From assembly GCA_946807835.1 (NCBI GenBank), contig OX327712.1, forward strand, positions 11,178,001-11,242,000: 64,000 bases of DNA, read 5' to 3'. A program made the position numbers and the translations under genes. Numbering within the stretch: the first letter of the stretch is position 1; every line of letters starts with the position of its first letter. The notes beneath the pieces were generated by a model. It was given only the letters and a program-made list of their open reading frames with translations, was not told where the DNA came from and searched no databases. The DNA comes from Ailanthus altissimus (lineage: Eukaryota > Streptophyta > Magnoliopsida > Sapindales > Simaroubaceae). Below are positions 10,166 through 21,626 of the stretch, in pieces.

Positions 10166-11611
10166 TGATGCGATATTTCTATATCATAAATTAAGTGCAA
10201 GTATACACTATCGTATGCAAGTAATAAAGAGACTAAATAAGTCGGATGTCGAACCCACAAGGATAATTTCTTCTTTTTAACCAATTACTAAAATTATATC
10301 TTCCTAATAATTATTCAGAAAAATAAAAATCTAAGAATGAATGTAAGAAATATAAAACAAAAACACAATGCAATGAGATTTAAAGATATAGCAACGTAGA
10401 GAGAACCTAGGATTAATATTATCCCTCAATATGTTTCTAATGATTAATCCTCTAATATTTAACTCACTTAGTCTTTATTATTGATCAAGACATTAATGTA
10501 TTCACAAGCCTCTTCCAAGGTCATGCAAGTATACCTTAATTTACCAAATACCTATATTCCTATGGTACTTGTAATAAATTAAGATTCATTAAGATTAGGT
10601 CTTATTGATCATACATGCCAATTAGGTATATTCCTATCCTAAATTTAAACTTGCATATGCAACATTGAATGTTACTCTACAATCATGCATCAAATTACCT
10701 AGGTCTAAATATTATGATTCCTCTTCCGAGTTTATCAATAATATTACCAACTCATTCACCATATATTGGCCAGATATATTGAAGCATTAAACACAAGTAA
10801 TTTAAATAATAAATGACTAAGTTTATTAAATACTAAAAGATATGGCAATTAAGCGCACATATTGAGTTCAAATATTAACCCTAGAAAACAAGTTAGCTCA
10901 TGGCTACAAGAGAACAGCAGTAAAAATAATTATAAATCATGATACAATTATTAGCAAACCGATATAGACGTCGAATTGCTCTTAATTGCGCTGCCTAAGA
11001 ACTCTTGATGCCGAAGAACGTCTTGTACTTCTCTCTAAAGTTGCTTCAATTAAGCTCCTATTGCTCTCCAAGACTCGTGTTCTGTATTCTTGGTGCTCTT
11101 GGGTCGTCTTGGATTCGTCCTTGAAGGCTGGGAACGAGTGGCTTTATATAGGGATTGATATGAGCTTGAAAATCTCAATTCTCGTCGGACTAGGACTCGC
11201 ACTACCGCTGGCGCGCTATGCATCTGTCGCTGGGGCGACGCGTGAAAAAGTCTTCACCGCTGGAGCGGTGGGATCTTGGCGCTGGGGCGCTGTATGAAAA
11301 CGGCTTCACCGCTGGCGCGGTGACTGTCTGGCGCTGGGGCGCTATACGCGACTTAAGCAGGTCGTTTTTCTTATTTCGATCACTATTTCAGCGCTGGGGC
11401 GAAAATACTTGTGGCGCGGGGGCGATGGACACATACTTTGAAAACTTTGCATTTTAGTCCCTGTTTTCGCTCCTTTTGCGTTCTTTCTTTAAATTTCGTT
11501 CAAGTCCCTATAAATAACAATAATGCACATAAATAGCCATCTATTTTCATAAAATCATAAAATATCAATAATAAAAACATGAGAAAATATATGACAAATT
11601 TGCCCTTATCA
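10166..11611 (-). repeat. 5' LTR of the Athila-like element (R3)
   Basis: 1446 bp, equal in length to 5142-6587 and nearly identical to it. It carries the same GC-rich motif cluster (about 11204-11429) and TATA box. The primer-binding site lies on its internal side, which fixes it as the 5' LTR of the minus-strand element. Confidence 0.93.
11142..11151 (-). promoter_or_regulatory. TATA box in 5' LTR U3
   Basis: Minus strand CTATATAAAG, the counterpart of 6118-6127. As part of the 5' LTR it is the likely promoter driving gag. Confidence 0.6.
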
Positions 11612-11726
11612 AATTCCCCCAAACTTAAATACTTGCTTGTCCTCAAGCAATAAAATAAAACTAAGAGAGAGACAAAGGTTTATACTTGACTCATTTAACA
11701 AAACAAAACAAAATATAATAACAAAA
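11612..11726 (-). repeat. Second copy of the polypurine tract and adjoining internal DNA
   Basis: 115 bp matching 6588-6702 almost perfectly, outside the 5' LTR. A polypurine tract here means this LTR also served as the 3' LTR of another copy lying to the right. That is the expected remnant of a tandem LTR-internal-LTR-internal array after unequal recombination. Confidence 0.8.
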
Positions 11727-12660
11727 TATAAGTAAATACGCTATAGTCCATATTTTGGACCCTCTGTTAAAGCACACCTTCTCTTAAATGTATGAGCTCG
11801 AATGGTAACATATTTTCAATTGCTTTTTTCCTAAGGGCATAAACCTACATGCCCGGAGACAATGTGATATAAGAATACATAAAGGAGGAATAAAAACTTC
11901 CATCAATTCATTAGCATATATTTTAACGTTATAATTGTAGATAGTAATTCTCCTCTGTAGCAAATCGACCTTTTCTGCAATCTAATGCTCCATTTTGTAG
12001 TTCACTAGAATATATACCAAAATAGACAATTGTAATTTTATTATAAACTAATTATATAGTAAATGAAAAAAAATATTATTTTATGTCCCTTACCTTATTT
12101 ACCTCAACTTACAATTTAGCACCAAGTAAATCCTTGAACATGTTGAATGACCGGAGGTAATGCATCATGAGTCTCATCTGATGCAAGAGCTTTGCTTATC
12201 CTTATCCATCTTAATCATCAACTTTATTTTTATAATTACCATCTAGTCTCGCAGATCATCAATCTTCTTCTCGAGAATGTTATATCGTGATGATGTACTA
12301 AACTCAAACTATATAAAAGTAATTATAATCAATCTTCACAACATAATACTTATTAAAATCAAATAAATGGTGAATAAATAAATAAAAAGTAATAAAATTG
12401 TATCATTGCTCTAGACAATGGTGGGGTTTCAAAAGGGTAGCTACACTAAACATCTATATCATCCTCGGGATCAATGAATTGAATTTTTGACTTCACAATA
12501 TGATAAATTTGAGAACCCCTTCAAATATTCCTAATGGAAGTCGCAACTTCGTTGTAGTGCGACGCTTTTCTTTCTTCTCATGTTATATTGACACGAACTT
12601 CTTATGTGCCTCCAAAACTTACACAAAATTATTAAATTATTGAACATTAACAAAAATTTG

Positions 12661-12691
<31 letters not shown>

Positions 12692-12839
12692 CAAAGTGGT
12701 TTTCTGGTGTAAGAACTTACCAAATTTTCATCCTCTTTAAAGAGAATTTGTTCAATGTTTTTTAACAATAGAGTGCCCTTGCTATACAAATTAAGGAGGT
12801 GCAAAAAATGATTACCATCGAGACATGCAAACATCAATC
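11727..12839. other. Probable MULE B middle part, no readable gene
   Basis: AT-rich DNA between the gypsy cluster and the DUF1985 fragment. I could not read transposase or protease motifs on either strand. A (TA)n(TG)n microsatellite lies at 12661-12691. Confidence 0.35.
12661..12691. repeat. (TA)n(TG)n microsatellite
   Basis: Compound dinucleotide repeat, TA followed by TG. Confidence 0.9.
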
Positions 12840-13345
12840 CATAGACTAAAATTGCCTCGTAGATCTACTGCTGTTCTTAAGTTATTGTAGAGTACGAACC
12901 ATATAATTGTGTCCTCTTAGTAATAATTGAACTCATCCAAGTTTTCAACAAGCCTAAGCACAAAATGTTGGATCTCTTTACAATTTGCCTGTAATACCAA
13001 CACATGATGAAAAAAAAATAGACATAATTTTATTGCTTCTGTATCATTTTTTAAACTCAAATCTACTATATTGAACCACAAAACTAAGTCCTTATAGTTC
13101 AAAGTCCTTATATTTCCAAAACATTTATCCTAAAGTCTATTTCCAATTTTTTAGTTCAACTCTATAACTGATGAATAATCTTCTATCCTTAACCCTATAA
13201 TCAAATAAAAATTCAAACGAGAGAATCTAATACGCTTGTTGCAAATAAAAAACTATAATTTTTCATATAAATTTTTTGTATGAACTTTTTTTTAACAATG
13301 TCTCATGCACTAATATACTTAAGAATAAGATATCACGCACATCTA
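12840..13345 (-). pseudogene. MULE B, right half: DUF1985 domain fragment
   Basis: The minus-strand frames match the DUF1985 block of MULE A piece by piece: SILVHETLLKK against SGILVHEILLKR, then a region around I-x-R-F-S-x-x-E-F, then K-D-L-V-L-W-F-N against K-N-L-D-P-W-F-N. I-K-L-C-L-F-F-F-H-H-V-L against V-K-M-C-L-F-Y-V-F-H-K-L follows, and last V-L-R-L-V-E-N-L-D-E-F-N. DUF1985 is a plant domain typical of Mutator-borne ULP-like genes. Stops and a frameshift show it is dead. Its convergent orientation to the transposase at 2911-3956 equals the arrangement in MULE A, which supports both halves belonging to one element. Confidence 0.75.
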
Positions 13346-13460
13346 AAAGATGACCAACATATGGTCCTAAATAAATCTACCTATTTAAGTGTTAACTTAT
13401 GTCTAATGATCATAACTTCGAATAAAAAGTCATTGACACTTAGAACTCATTTTTTGGAAC

Positions 13461-14746
13461 TATAAATGATTTGAACACATTTTGGTTCTTTAAAAAGAAA
13501 TTATCATTGCATGAGCAGATAATTAAATAAATTAAAATAATTATTAAAAATTAATAAATTAACAACAAATTAAATAAAACATTAAATATTAAATAAAATA
13601 ATTAAAAATAAACAAAAAATAAATTTATTAGATAACAAATAAATATGAATTATTAATTTGTTAATTACATTTTTAAATAAAAAAATATTTTAAAAAACTA
13701 ATTAAATATATTAATTAACAATTAAATATATTAATAACTATTTATTATTGATAAATTAAACTAATAAACTAACAACAACTAAAATTAATAACAATATTTA
13801 AAAAAGCTAATTAAAAATTAAATATAATCAAATTCAATATTTATGCAAATTCAGATAAAAAGAAGTAAGACTCAAAGAAAAGTTTTTCTAATGTGGCCTA
13901 AAGGCGCATTGAAAGAGAAATTGTCCTTTTGCTACGTTTTTAACAGATAAAAAGATAACTTCAGCTTCTATTGACATTCTTTTCATTGAGATATATTTAG
14001 TGATTGATTCTATAAATTCATGAATAGTAAATTTATAGAGCCAATAATCATATTTGCAATTCATTGTAAGGGTTTTAAGAGACCAATCACTTAATGATGG
14101 AGAAATTATTTTTAGGTTATGAAATAGCATAACTATTGCAACTAAAGCAATAAAGTTATACATCTTTATTGTGATGATTATAGGATTTTAGTATTAAAGA
14201 ATTTTTTGTTTGTGCTTAAACTTAAACGCCATTTGATCTTAGTTAGTTATTTATGTAAACCCGGTTATTCTATTATCCTTGACTCAACTATAATGATAAA
14301 AAAAATAAGTTATTTATATGTTTAAGTATATTAGTCAACAATTTATACTGTATATATTCTAAAATCAACTTACTGCATGATATAGAATTGGATAACAAAT
14401 CTAAACACCTTAAAAAATTAAGTTATCTCCTACTAATAAAACATATTTATAACATCTACATCTTGATCATATTAGTTTAAAAAGGATCTCAAGACTTGTC
14501 AAAGATGAACTTTTGAGTTTGATTAACACTTGAAATTACACATTTGATAAGGATTTTACATCATCATTTTACATTGCTAGTATTATTAACCTTCCCAACT
14601 TGAATGTGTTTTAAATATTATACCTAATTAAGTTCTCAACTATTTTAGTGCAGGTTCGATAAATTAGATATAACTTTTTACTAAGGAATCTAATTAGAAT
14701 AATTCTTAAACATGTGAAGGGTTGATTTTATATATAATAATATTGA

Positions 14747-14783
<37 letters not shown>

Positions 14784-14971
14784 TAATTCGAACATTTGAA
14801 GGGTGAAAAGTGGCTTGGAATAGAATCTATTCATAGTGCAAGCCCAATTCAATACATACATTCTTGCTCATTCTAGAAAATTGAAAAGAATTATCTATAA
14901 CTTTTTTGTTGGTAAAAGAGTCAAATTTAGCCACTGTTAGTGATAAATTCAAGTTCAAAGTCGATGCATGT
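13461..14971. other. AT-rich DNA without a recognised gene
   Basis: Low-complexity AAT/TTA DNA at 13500-13860, which could be inner TIR of MULE B. An unrecognised 91-codon minus-strand ORF (13888-14163) has no family signature. A (TA)n run lies at 14752-14779. Confidence 0.4.
14752..14779. repeat. (TA)n microsatellite
   Basis: Uninterrupted TA dinucleotide run. Confidence 0.9.
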
Positions 14972-15953
14972 TGATAAGCCTTAAATTGTAAATAAATCTA
15001 TACAAAATAGTTTACTCTTTTTAACTTGTACTCTTTAAAAAAATTTATAAATATAGTGCTTGTTTATGCCTAAAGAAGTGTAATGAGAGAGCTAGATTGT
15101 AGATAAAAACTCATTTCTTTTGTATTATCTCTTTTGTAGTATTAATTTCATTCATATAATATTTTGAATTTTATGTTATCACTTTTTGCATTTCTTTCTT
15201 TTATGTTTATTATGTTTAAGTAATTTTTCTTTTTCTTTTATGTTTATTATGTTTAAGTAATTTTTATTTTGCTAAGTTTGAAAGGGTGAAACTTTTGATA
15301 AGATAATAAGAATATATTTTAACTCTTAATTTGGAATTTAATCTTTATATTTTTAAGTTGATTAAATTTATATATATTGTATTTATTTTCTTAAGTAATA
15401 TTGATACTCTTTCTTGTAAAGTGGTGTATCTTAATTTATTATAGATAATTCTTATAATTGTCACAATAGATTTTTGAACTCATTTACACGATGTGGCGTA
15501 AATATCATTTCTTATAAAATGTGAGTCTTGATTTATTATAAACAAGTATAATAATTGACATAATAAATACTTAAACCCATTATAAGATTTAGTGTAATCT
15601 CAACAAGGTAATTAAAAAAAGCGAATACAATTTCATATGTAAATTGTGGTGAATCATAATTGTTATATCTTCTGATTAGAATCTCCTTTATTTAAGGATT
15701 CCAATTAACTTATAAAAGAGAGCTGAAAATATTTTTATTTTATATATCAAGAGCGGATCCCCTAACCTTAGCATTCATTTTAATTAATTATTTGTAACCA
15801 TCTTATATCTTTAATAATTTATGTCTTTTGAAATTAATTATATTTGTAGACTCTAAATATACTTTTATCAGGATCGACCTCATTTTCACTGGGTTATTTG
15901 TTATTTTGATATTTCTACACTTGGGAAAAAATTCCAATATTCTTGACGTGTCA
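14972..15953 (+). repeat. LTR-like block, Athila-type termini
   Basis: Starts TGATAAGCC and ends near CGTGTCA. The 3' part contains GGATCGACCTCATTTTCACTG and ATTTCTACACTTGGG, resembling the U5 ends of plant Athila-type LTRs. Two copies of a ~50-bp TTTTATGTTTATTATGTTTAAG unit lie at about 15195-15265. No primer-binding site follows and the 5-bp flanks do not match, so the boundaries are tentative. It directly precedes the Copia integrase fragment. Confidence 0.4.
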
Positions 15954-15954
15954 C

Positions 15955-17130
15955 AGTTCATTGGAAATTAAACCATTACTAGGCTATAAATTGTGTATAG
16001 AAGGTAAAATGACTAGAAGAGCCTTTAATACTAAGATGACAGAGTCATTGAAGCGTTAGAATTAGTGTACTTTGATGTGTGTGAGCCAATGAGTACACAA
16101 ACTAGAGGAGGTTATGAATGTTTCATCACTTTCAAGTTTATGTATCTAATGCTCTATAAGTCTGAAACAGTTGATAAATTCAAAGAGTTTTAAACAGAAG
16201 TAAAAAGGAAATTAGGAAAACATTTAAAGGCACTTTGATGTGTGTGAGCCAATAAGTACACAAACTAGAGGAGGTTATGAATGTTTCATCGCTTTCAGGT
16301 TTGTGTATCTAATGCTCTATAAGTCAGAAGCATTTGATAAATTCAAAGAGTTTTAAACAGAAGTAGAAAGGAAATTAGGGAAACATTTAAAGGCACTTTG
16401 ATCTGATTATGGTAGTGAATAACTTTATAGTGAGTTTAGGACTTATTTGTTAGAAATATGATATTATCCTAGTTAACTGTATAAGGGTTACCCTAGTAAA
16501 ATGGTGTAGCATAAAAAGAGAAATATAATTTTTTTTAAAATAGTGAGGTCACTGATGAGTTATTCAATATTTCCCATCTCATTATATAGTTATACCTTAG
16601 AAATAACCATATATCTTCTTAACTTAATTTCGTCTAAGTTAATCCTTAAAACACCTCTAGAAATATAGATATGACATAAAATAAGTTTATGTCATATACA
16701 TATACGGGGTTGTCTAATTCATATGTTGAAAGAGAAGATAAACGAGTTAGAATATAAGTTAGAAGTTTATCTATTTGTTGGCTATTTTAAAGGAACAAGA
16801 ATGAGTCTTTTCTATAGTTCTTAAGAATGTATTTGCTAGAATTAATGTAATCTTTTTTTTTAAGAAGAAGACTATATGAAAGACTTTAAATTTAGGAGTA
16901 AGATAGTTCTTAATGAGTTATCTAGAAACTATTTTTTTTTTTACTTGAAAGAGTCAATAAATTAGTTCCCAATATAGATCATAATAACCAACCTAAGTTA
17001 GTTATAGAGCAACGGCCACTAGTACTTCCTCATAATGAGAGGATTATTAGACGTCTAGTTAGGTATATGTTATTTGGAGAGTCCTTTTAGACAATTGATG
17101 AACACATAAAAATGCATATTTATTAAGAGA
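15955..17130 (+). mobile_element. Copia element piece 1: pre-integrase and integrase (broken)
   Basis: Plus-strand frames follow a Ty1/copia integrase: GAG-pre-integrase end (E-G-K-M-T-R-R-A-F), then LELVYFDVCEP and TRGGYECFITF, then L-G-K-H-L-K-A-L-C-S-D-Y-G-S-E, then the C-terminal C-L-I-H-M-L-K..Y-L-F-V-G-Y-F-K-G-T. It ends in D-E-H-I-K-M-H-I-Y. Many stops are present and a 163-bp segment is duplicated in tandem. The next expected residues (linker to E-A-M..W..A..S-E-M-D) are found at about 23895, so this appears to be the first part of a Copia split by a ~6.8-kb insertion. Confidence 0.8.
16069..16394 (+). repeat. 163-bp tandem duplication inside Copia integrase
   Basis: Two adjacent copies (16069-16231 and 16232-16394), each starting ACTTTGATGTGTGTGAGCC or a near match and ending in CATTTAAAGGC. 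They differ at a handful of sites. The duplicated DNA encodes the start of the integrase core, so the frame repeats. Confidence 0.9.
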
Positions 17131-17650
17131 TTCAGTCACTATTTAATGTCACTAATTTTATCATTTTTTTACTCTTAGGTTGAAATAAAATGTTCTCCTT
17201 AAATTATGATTAATGAATGTTATTTGCACAGGTTTAGGTAAAATGGATGTAACTCTCAATGTAGAAATTGAAATAAAGAAATTCTTAAATCTGGAGTAAC
17301 ATGACTCAATCTTACACAAACTTGAAGAACAGTTGACAAGCCAAATCCCACATGTTATAGTCCAAAAATTAGGATACAATAGAATTGGGTTACAACTTCT
17401 GCTTAGCTTAACCTAAATCACGTATTTGGATTGTATTTCATAAACTACGTACCCAATCAGTATAATTCTTGAAGTCGTGAAATACTGACTCAATTATCAA
17501 CAACTCTTATGTTGATGGTAAGTCCAAATCAGCCGTTATCATAGACTAAATTATACTACAAATGGGTAAAAGGGTTGTTGGTCAAAATTTGACATATCTT
17601 TTGTATTTTGCCCATATCTTATTGGATACTCATCCAAATTGCATAAACCT
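17131..17650 (+). repeat. Direct repeat D1
   Basis: About 520 bp aligning end to end with 22372-22893, at roughly 85-90% identity by eye. It starts at the break point of the Copia and stops exactly where the chromovirus-like LTR begins. It may be part of an LTR of an unidentified element. The minus-strand ORFs at 17161-17379 and 22400-22663 are the same repeat and carry no domain. Confidence 0.85.
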
Positions 17651-20268
17651 TGTCACGCCTCAGACCCAAAAAATTCGACACCCGACACACGACATAACTT
17701 ATACTCATTCAATAATATTCACCTATAATTAATATTGTATAAAATTTCAAACTTGAATTTTACATAGGAATCCTTAGTAAGTTACTAGTAGGTTCATCAC
17801 AAAAATCAACCCATGACCATACTTGATGAAACATAAACCAAATGCAACTACACTTAATAAAATAATACATAAGTATTTATTCAATACGAACAATTCAAAT
17901 ATCTTAAACTATATGTTCACAAATGAAACACTTAGTAACCTAATAACTTAGGGAACCTAAGAGGTAGCAGAAGCTTTGCTAAATCTGCTAAGCACACATA
18001 TACCTTATTTACCTGAAATCACTATAAACTATAATGAGTATAAAACTCAGTAAGTATATTAGTTTTTCATATATCAAAATACAAATACATACATATATAT
18101 ACACATAATGCATATGTATGATATGCCATGATATCAAAATCATAATTTTATCAAATTACATGTCAAGTAAGCGCTTACACATTCTTTCAAAACATATAAT
18201 AAGAATACCATCACTCAACTACTACTTAGTAGGACTTTCATATCACATATCACATAATGAGCCAAATGTCACCTGTCAATGACATACCGTATGAGAGAAA
18301 TAGTATAAGTGATGTTTAAATTATGCATATATAATACTCATGCCCGACGGTAAGAGCCAAACCCTTACCCTGATCATCGGTGAGTCCTCTCACATGCACC
18401 AATACGCCACCACACGAATGTGATGGCTCACTTTTCCTTTAGGTACTAATAGAATCCTCCTTACATACGGAACACATAACATATACCAATCCTGAAGGAA
18501 ATGCCACACATAAAGGCTCCACAAATCATATAAGGTGTCTACTAAGTAAATAGTTAGTTCAAGCATTCTTAAAACACAAAACGTATCTCATGGACATTTA
18601 TCACTTCAAAAGATTTCTTTGTTAAACACATTTCATTTTGAAAGCTCACTTTCATAAACACATGTATGTCAATGCTCAATGTCAATGCTCACATTCATAA
18701 ATATATGTCTTTCACATTTTATATCAAATATACTTTGACATAACATAAACATATTTTTAAGCACATTTACAAAATCAAACATAAACAATTACTATGTTTA
18801 TTGTAATTTCAGTAAAAGTCTAGTATACTTACCTCTTAACACTTTCAAGTACAAGGATTAATTCTCCTTAACCTATCAATGGATATTAATCCTTTCATAA
18901 GCTTTACCATTCACACAAAATACTTTAAATAGCTTACAAAATTACATATATTGCATTTATCACATCGAATTGGTATAATTATTTGGTTTCTCAAAACCTG
19001 TCATTCTGACCACTTACATTTAACAAAATTTTCTTATACATCAAATGATGTCCAATTGCTCTAAAATCAGAATATATCTTTCTTGACTCATATATACTTC
19101 TTATATATGAATGTTATATCATAATTCTTACACAATCTATTTCATAAACACCATCAAATCCAAACTATTATCCTGACAAGATAAAGATATTTATTGAATA
19201 GTATTTAGTCTCTCAATTTTATAAAATCATTTATTAACTTAAAAATTATAAAAATACCATAAAATTACTCTTGAAACATATTGAAATCCATAATAAATGT
19301 TTTACTTCAAAATCCCTGCCAAAAGTATTTTAAAACTATTTTATTCCATAACTTTAAAATCTATTAATCAAATACTGCAATGAGCTGATACACTTTAGAA
19401 AATCATAAAAATTTAACCACATTGATCTAAATTCTCAATTATGAATATATCATATTAGACATATAAATTTATCATATTCCAGAACTTTGTAATTTTTGAA
19501 GATCATTCAGCAAATCAAAAATTATTTTTCATTGTACCATACTGTTAAGACAGGAAATTTTTAGAATTTTAGGGTCATTTTTGTAAATTCACTAAAACTT
19601 TAATTTCTAGAATTTTCAATTGATTCAAAGTTTTAAATGATTCTAGATATGTCTAGTTTCATATTCCCAAAATCCAAAATCAGAATCGAGGTACAAAAAA
19701 TTATAAAATTCTCAGATCAAGAGACTATCAAGTAGAAATTCTGTAAATTCATCATGATTTATCAAGTTATCTACATAATCATCATTAATTCTCAATATAT
19801 ATTACAAAATCCACATCAAGTCCTTAATTTTACATATTTCCAGAAATCAAAACTTAAAGAAATTAACTTAATTAATACTAATAAATTGAGAAAGTGTTAT
19901 GATATACCTCTTAAAGTCTAAAATTCCAATTTCTTATTCTTTTTCTTCTTCTTCTTCTTCTCTTTCTCTCCCCTCAATTTCTCTCTTTTCTCCCTTTACA
20001 AGGGGTAGCTCGACCAAAAATGAGTAAATTAGGGTTTAAAATGTGTATTTTTATACTAAGAGGCTAACTTTTAGTATTTACAAATTAGCCCCCAAAACTC
20101 TCAAAGTATTACTATTTGGTTCTTAAAATAAATCTAAAGTCTTGCAATTAAATCCAATACTAATAGTAGGTCGTTAATCTATACAAACAATACTAATTAA
20201 TAATACATAAATTAAGTATCATCCATATTTGTTCAAATACTGCCCTGACCAAATTATGAGATGTTGCA
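17651..20268 (-). repeat. Probable solo LTR of a chromovirus-type Ty3/gypsy element
   Basis: 2618 bp with no coding frame. Read on the minus strand it starts TGCAACATCTCATAATTTGGTC and ends GGGTCTGAGGCGTGACA. The starting TGYAACAYCTC and a closing GTGACA are typical of Tekay/Del-like LTRs. Inside lies the recurring block with GGGTAAGGGTTTGGCTCTTACCG and ATCACATTCGTGTGG. The flanks on the minus strand are aggaa and aggtt, a weak match at best, so a clean target duplication is not shown. The T/C-rich stretch at 19935-19990 is also unremarkable LTR DNA. Confidence 0.6.
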
Positions 20269-21350
20269 TTCCTGAAAGTGATTTTTTAGTGTCTTAAACT
20301 TTTGCCATAGTACTGCTTGTGGCGATCATTTTTCTATGAAAAAGACAGCTGCGAAAATTTTATAGTGTGGTCTTTATTGGCCCACTTTGTTCAAAGACAC
20401 TAATAATTTTTGTCATTCCAGTGAAAGATGTCAAAAGTTAGGTACTGTATCTCGAGAACATATGATGCCTCTTAACCCTATTATTGTTATTGAGATATTT
20501 GATTGTTGGGGCATCAATTTTATGAGTCATTTTCTCTCATCTTTTGTCTACTTTTATATCCTTCTAGTTGTTGACTATATATCAAAATGAGTGGAGACTG
20601 TAGCTTGTTGTACTAATGATAACACAACTGTGGTAAAATTCTTACAAAAAAATGTGTTATCTAGGTATGGTACATTGCGTGTCATCATTAGTGACCAAGG
20701 AATACATTTTTGTAACCGTTCTTTTAAAGCTTTGATACGTAGGTATGGTGTTCTTCATAAAATTTTCACTACATATCATCCACAGACAAATAGACAAGGT
20801 GAGCTAGCAAACAGAGAGGTTAAACAGATTTTAGAAAAGATGGTTAACCCGAATCGCAAATATTGATCTCTACACCTTTCTAATGCATTATGGGCATATC
20901 GCAATGCATACAAAACCATATTAGGAATGTCTCCATACCGGCTTGTTTATGAGAAAGATTTTCTTTTACATGTTAAGTTAGAGCATAAAGCTTATTGGGC
21001 TGTCAAAGCCCTTAACTTTGATTTGAGTGCTGCAGGTCTTCAGAGAAAGTTATAATTGTCAGAAATAGAAGAGCGACGAAATGATGCATATAACAACTCT
21101 AAAATTTACAAAGTTAAAAGAAAAGCAACTCATGACAAATAGATCTCAAGGAAACACTTCGGGTCAAATCAACGGGTTTAACTTAATGATTCTTGATTGT
21201 ATTTACACTCTGAAAGTTAAGATCTCGATGGACTAGTCTATTTATGGTAAGACACATTTTTTCTAATGGTGCTGTCGAAATCGAAGACCCCACTAATGGG
21301 CAAAATTTCAAAGTAAATGGACAGCAGCTGAAAAGCTATGTGTAAAAGGT
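20269..21350 (+). pseudogene. Athila-type Ty3/gypsy integrase fragment
   Basis: The frames show the zinc-binding domain (CHSTACGGDHF, later C-H-S-S-E-R-C-Q) and then the catalytic core. The first catalytic Asp region reads W-G-I-N-F-M where Asp is normal, the second reads I-S-D-Q-G-I-H-F-C-N, and the third holds Glu in G-E-L-A-N-R-E-V-K. The Athila-like tail follows: ALWAYRNAYKT, G-M-S-P-Y-R-L-V-Y, L-E-H-K-A-Y-W-A-V-K and N-G-Q-Q-L-K-S-Y. The change of Asp to Asn, a stop after D-Y-I-S-K and several frameshifts make it inactive. An LTR start (22250) of the same family as the 5142-11611 element lies downstream, so this is probably the pol end of a related, once autonomous element. Confidence 0.88.
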
Positions 21351-21626
21351 AGACCACTCTATATACCTAAACGAGATCCCTCTTATGGATCTTGTCTATT
21401 TATACCATATTTTATATTTTGTCTATATTTTATCTTTTGAAATTTTATTTTTGCTTTTATTTTCTTTCGTATTTTATTTATTTTTTTCTTTTTCTTTTTT
21501 CTTTAGTGTGATTTTATTTCCTGGTCAAGTGGCGGATACAGTACTCCGTGACTATTAAAGTCGGTTTCTCAATTCTCTAAAAATTATCCCTCAAATTATT
21601 CATTCATCTCTTTTCTTTCTTTCAAA

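Larger units (their letters stand above)
5142..11611 (-). mobile_element. Young non-autonomous Athila-like Ty3/gypsy element (gag-protease only)
   Basis: A complete LTR-internal-LTR unit read on the minus strand. The two 1446-bp LTRs differ at about three positions by eye (near 5233/10257, 5467/10491 and 6516/11540). Behind the 5' LTR lies a primer-binding site complementary to tRNA-Asp, then a ~100-bp leader, a gag frame (10032-8242), a protease frame (to 7453), about 850 bp without coding signal, and a polypurine tract next to the 3' LTR. No reverse transcriptase, RNase H or integrase is present, so mobility would need proteins from a relative. This layout matches the gag-only LTR elements known from plants. 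The 5 bp on each side (agcat and aattc) do not match, so it is not a simple insertion with flanking duplications. Confidence 0.9.
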
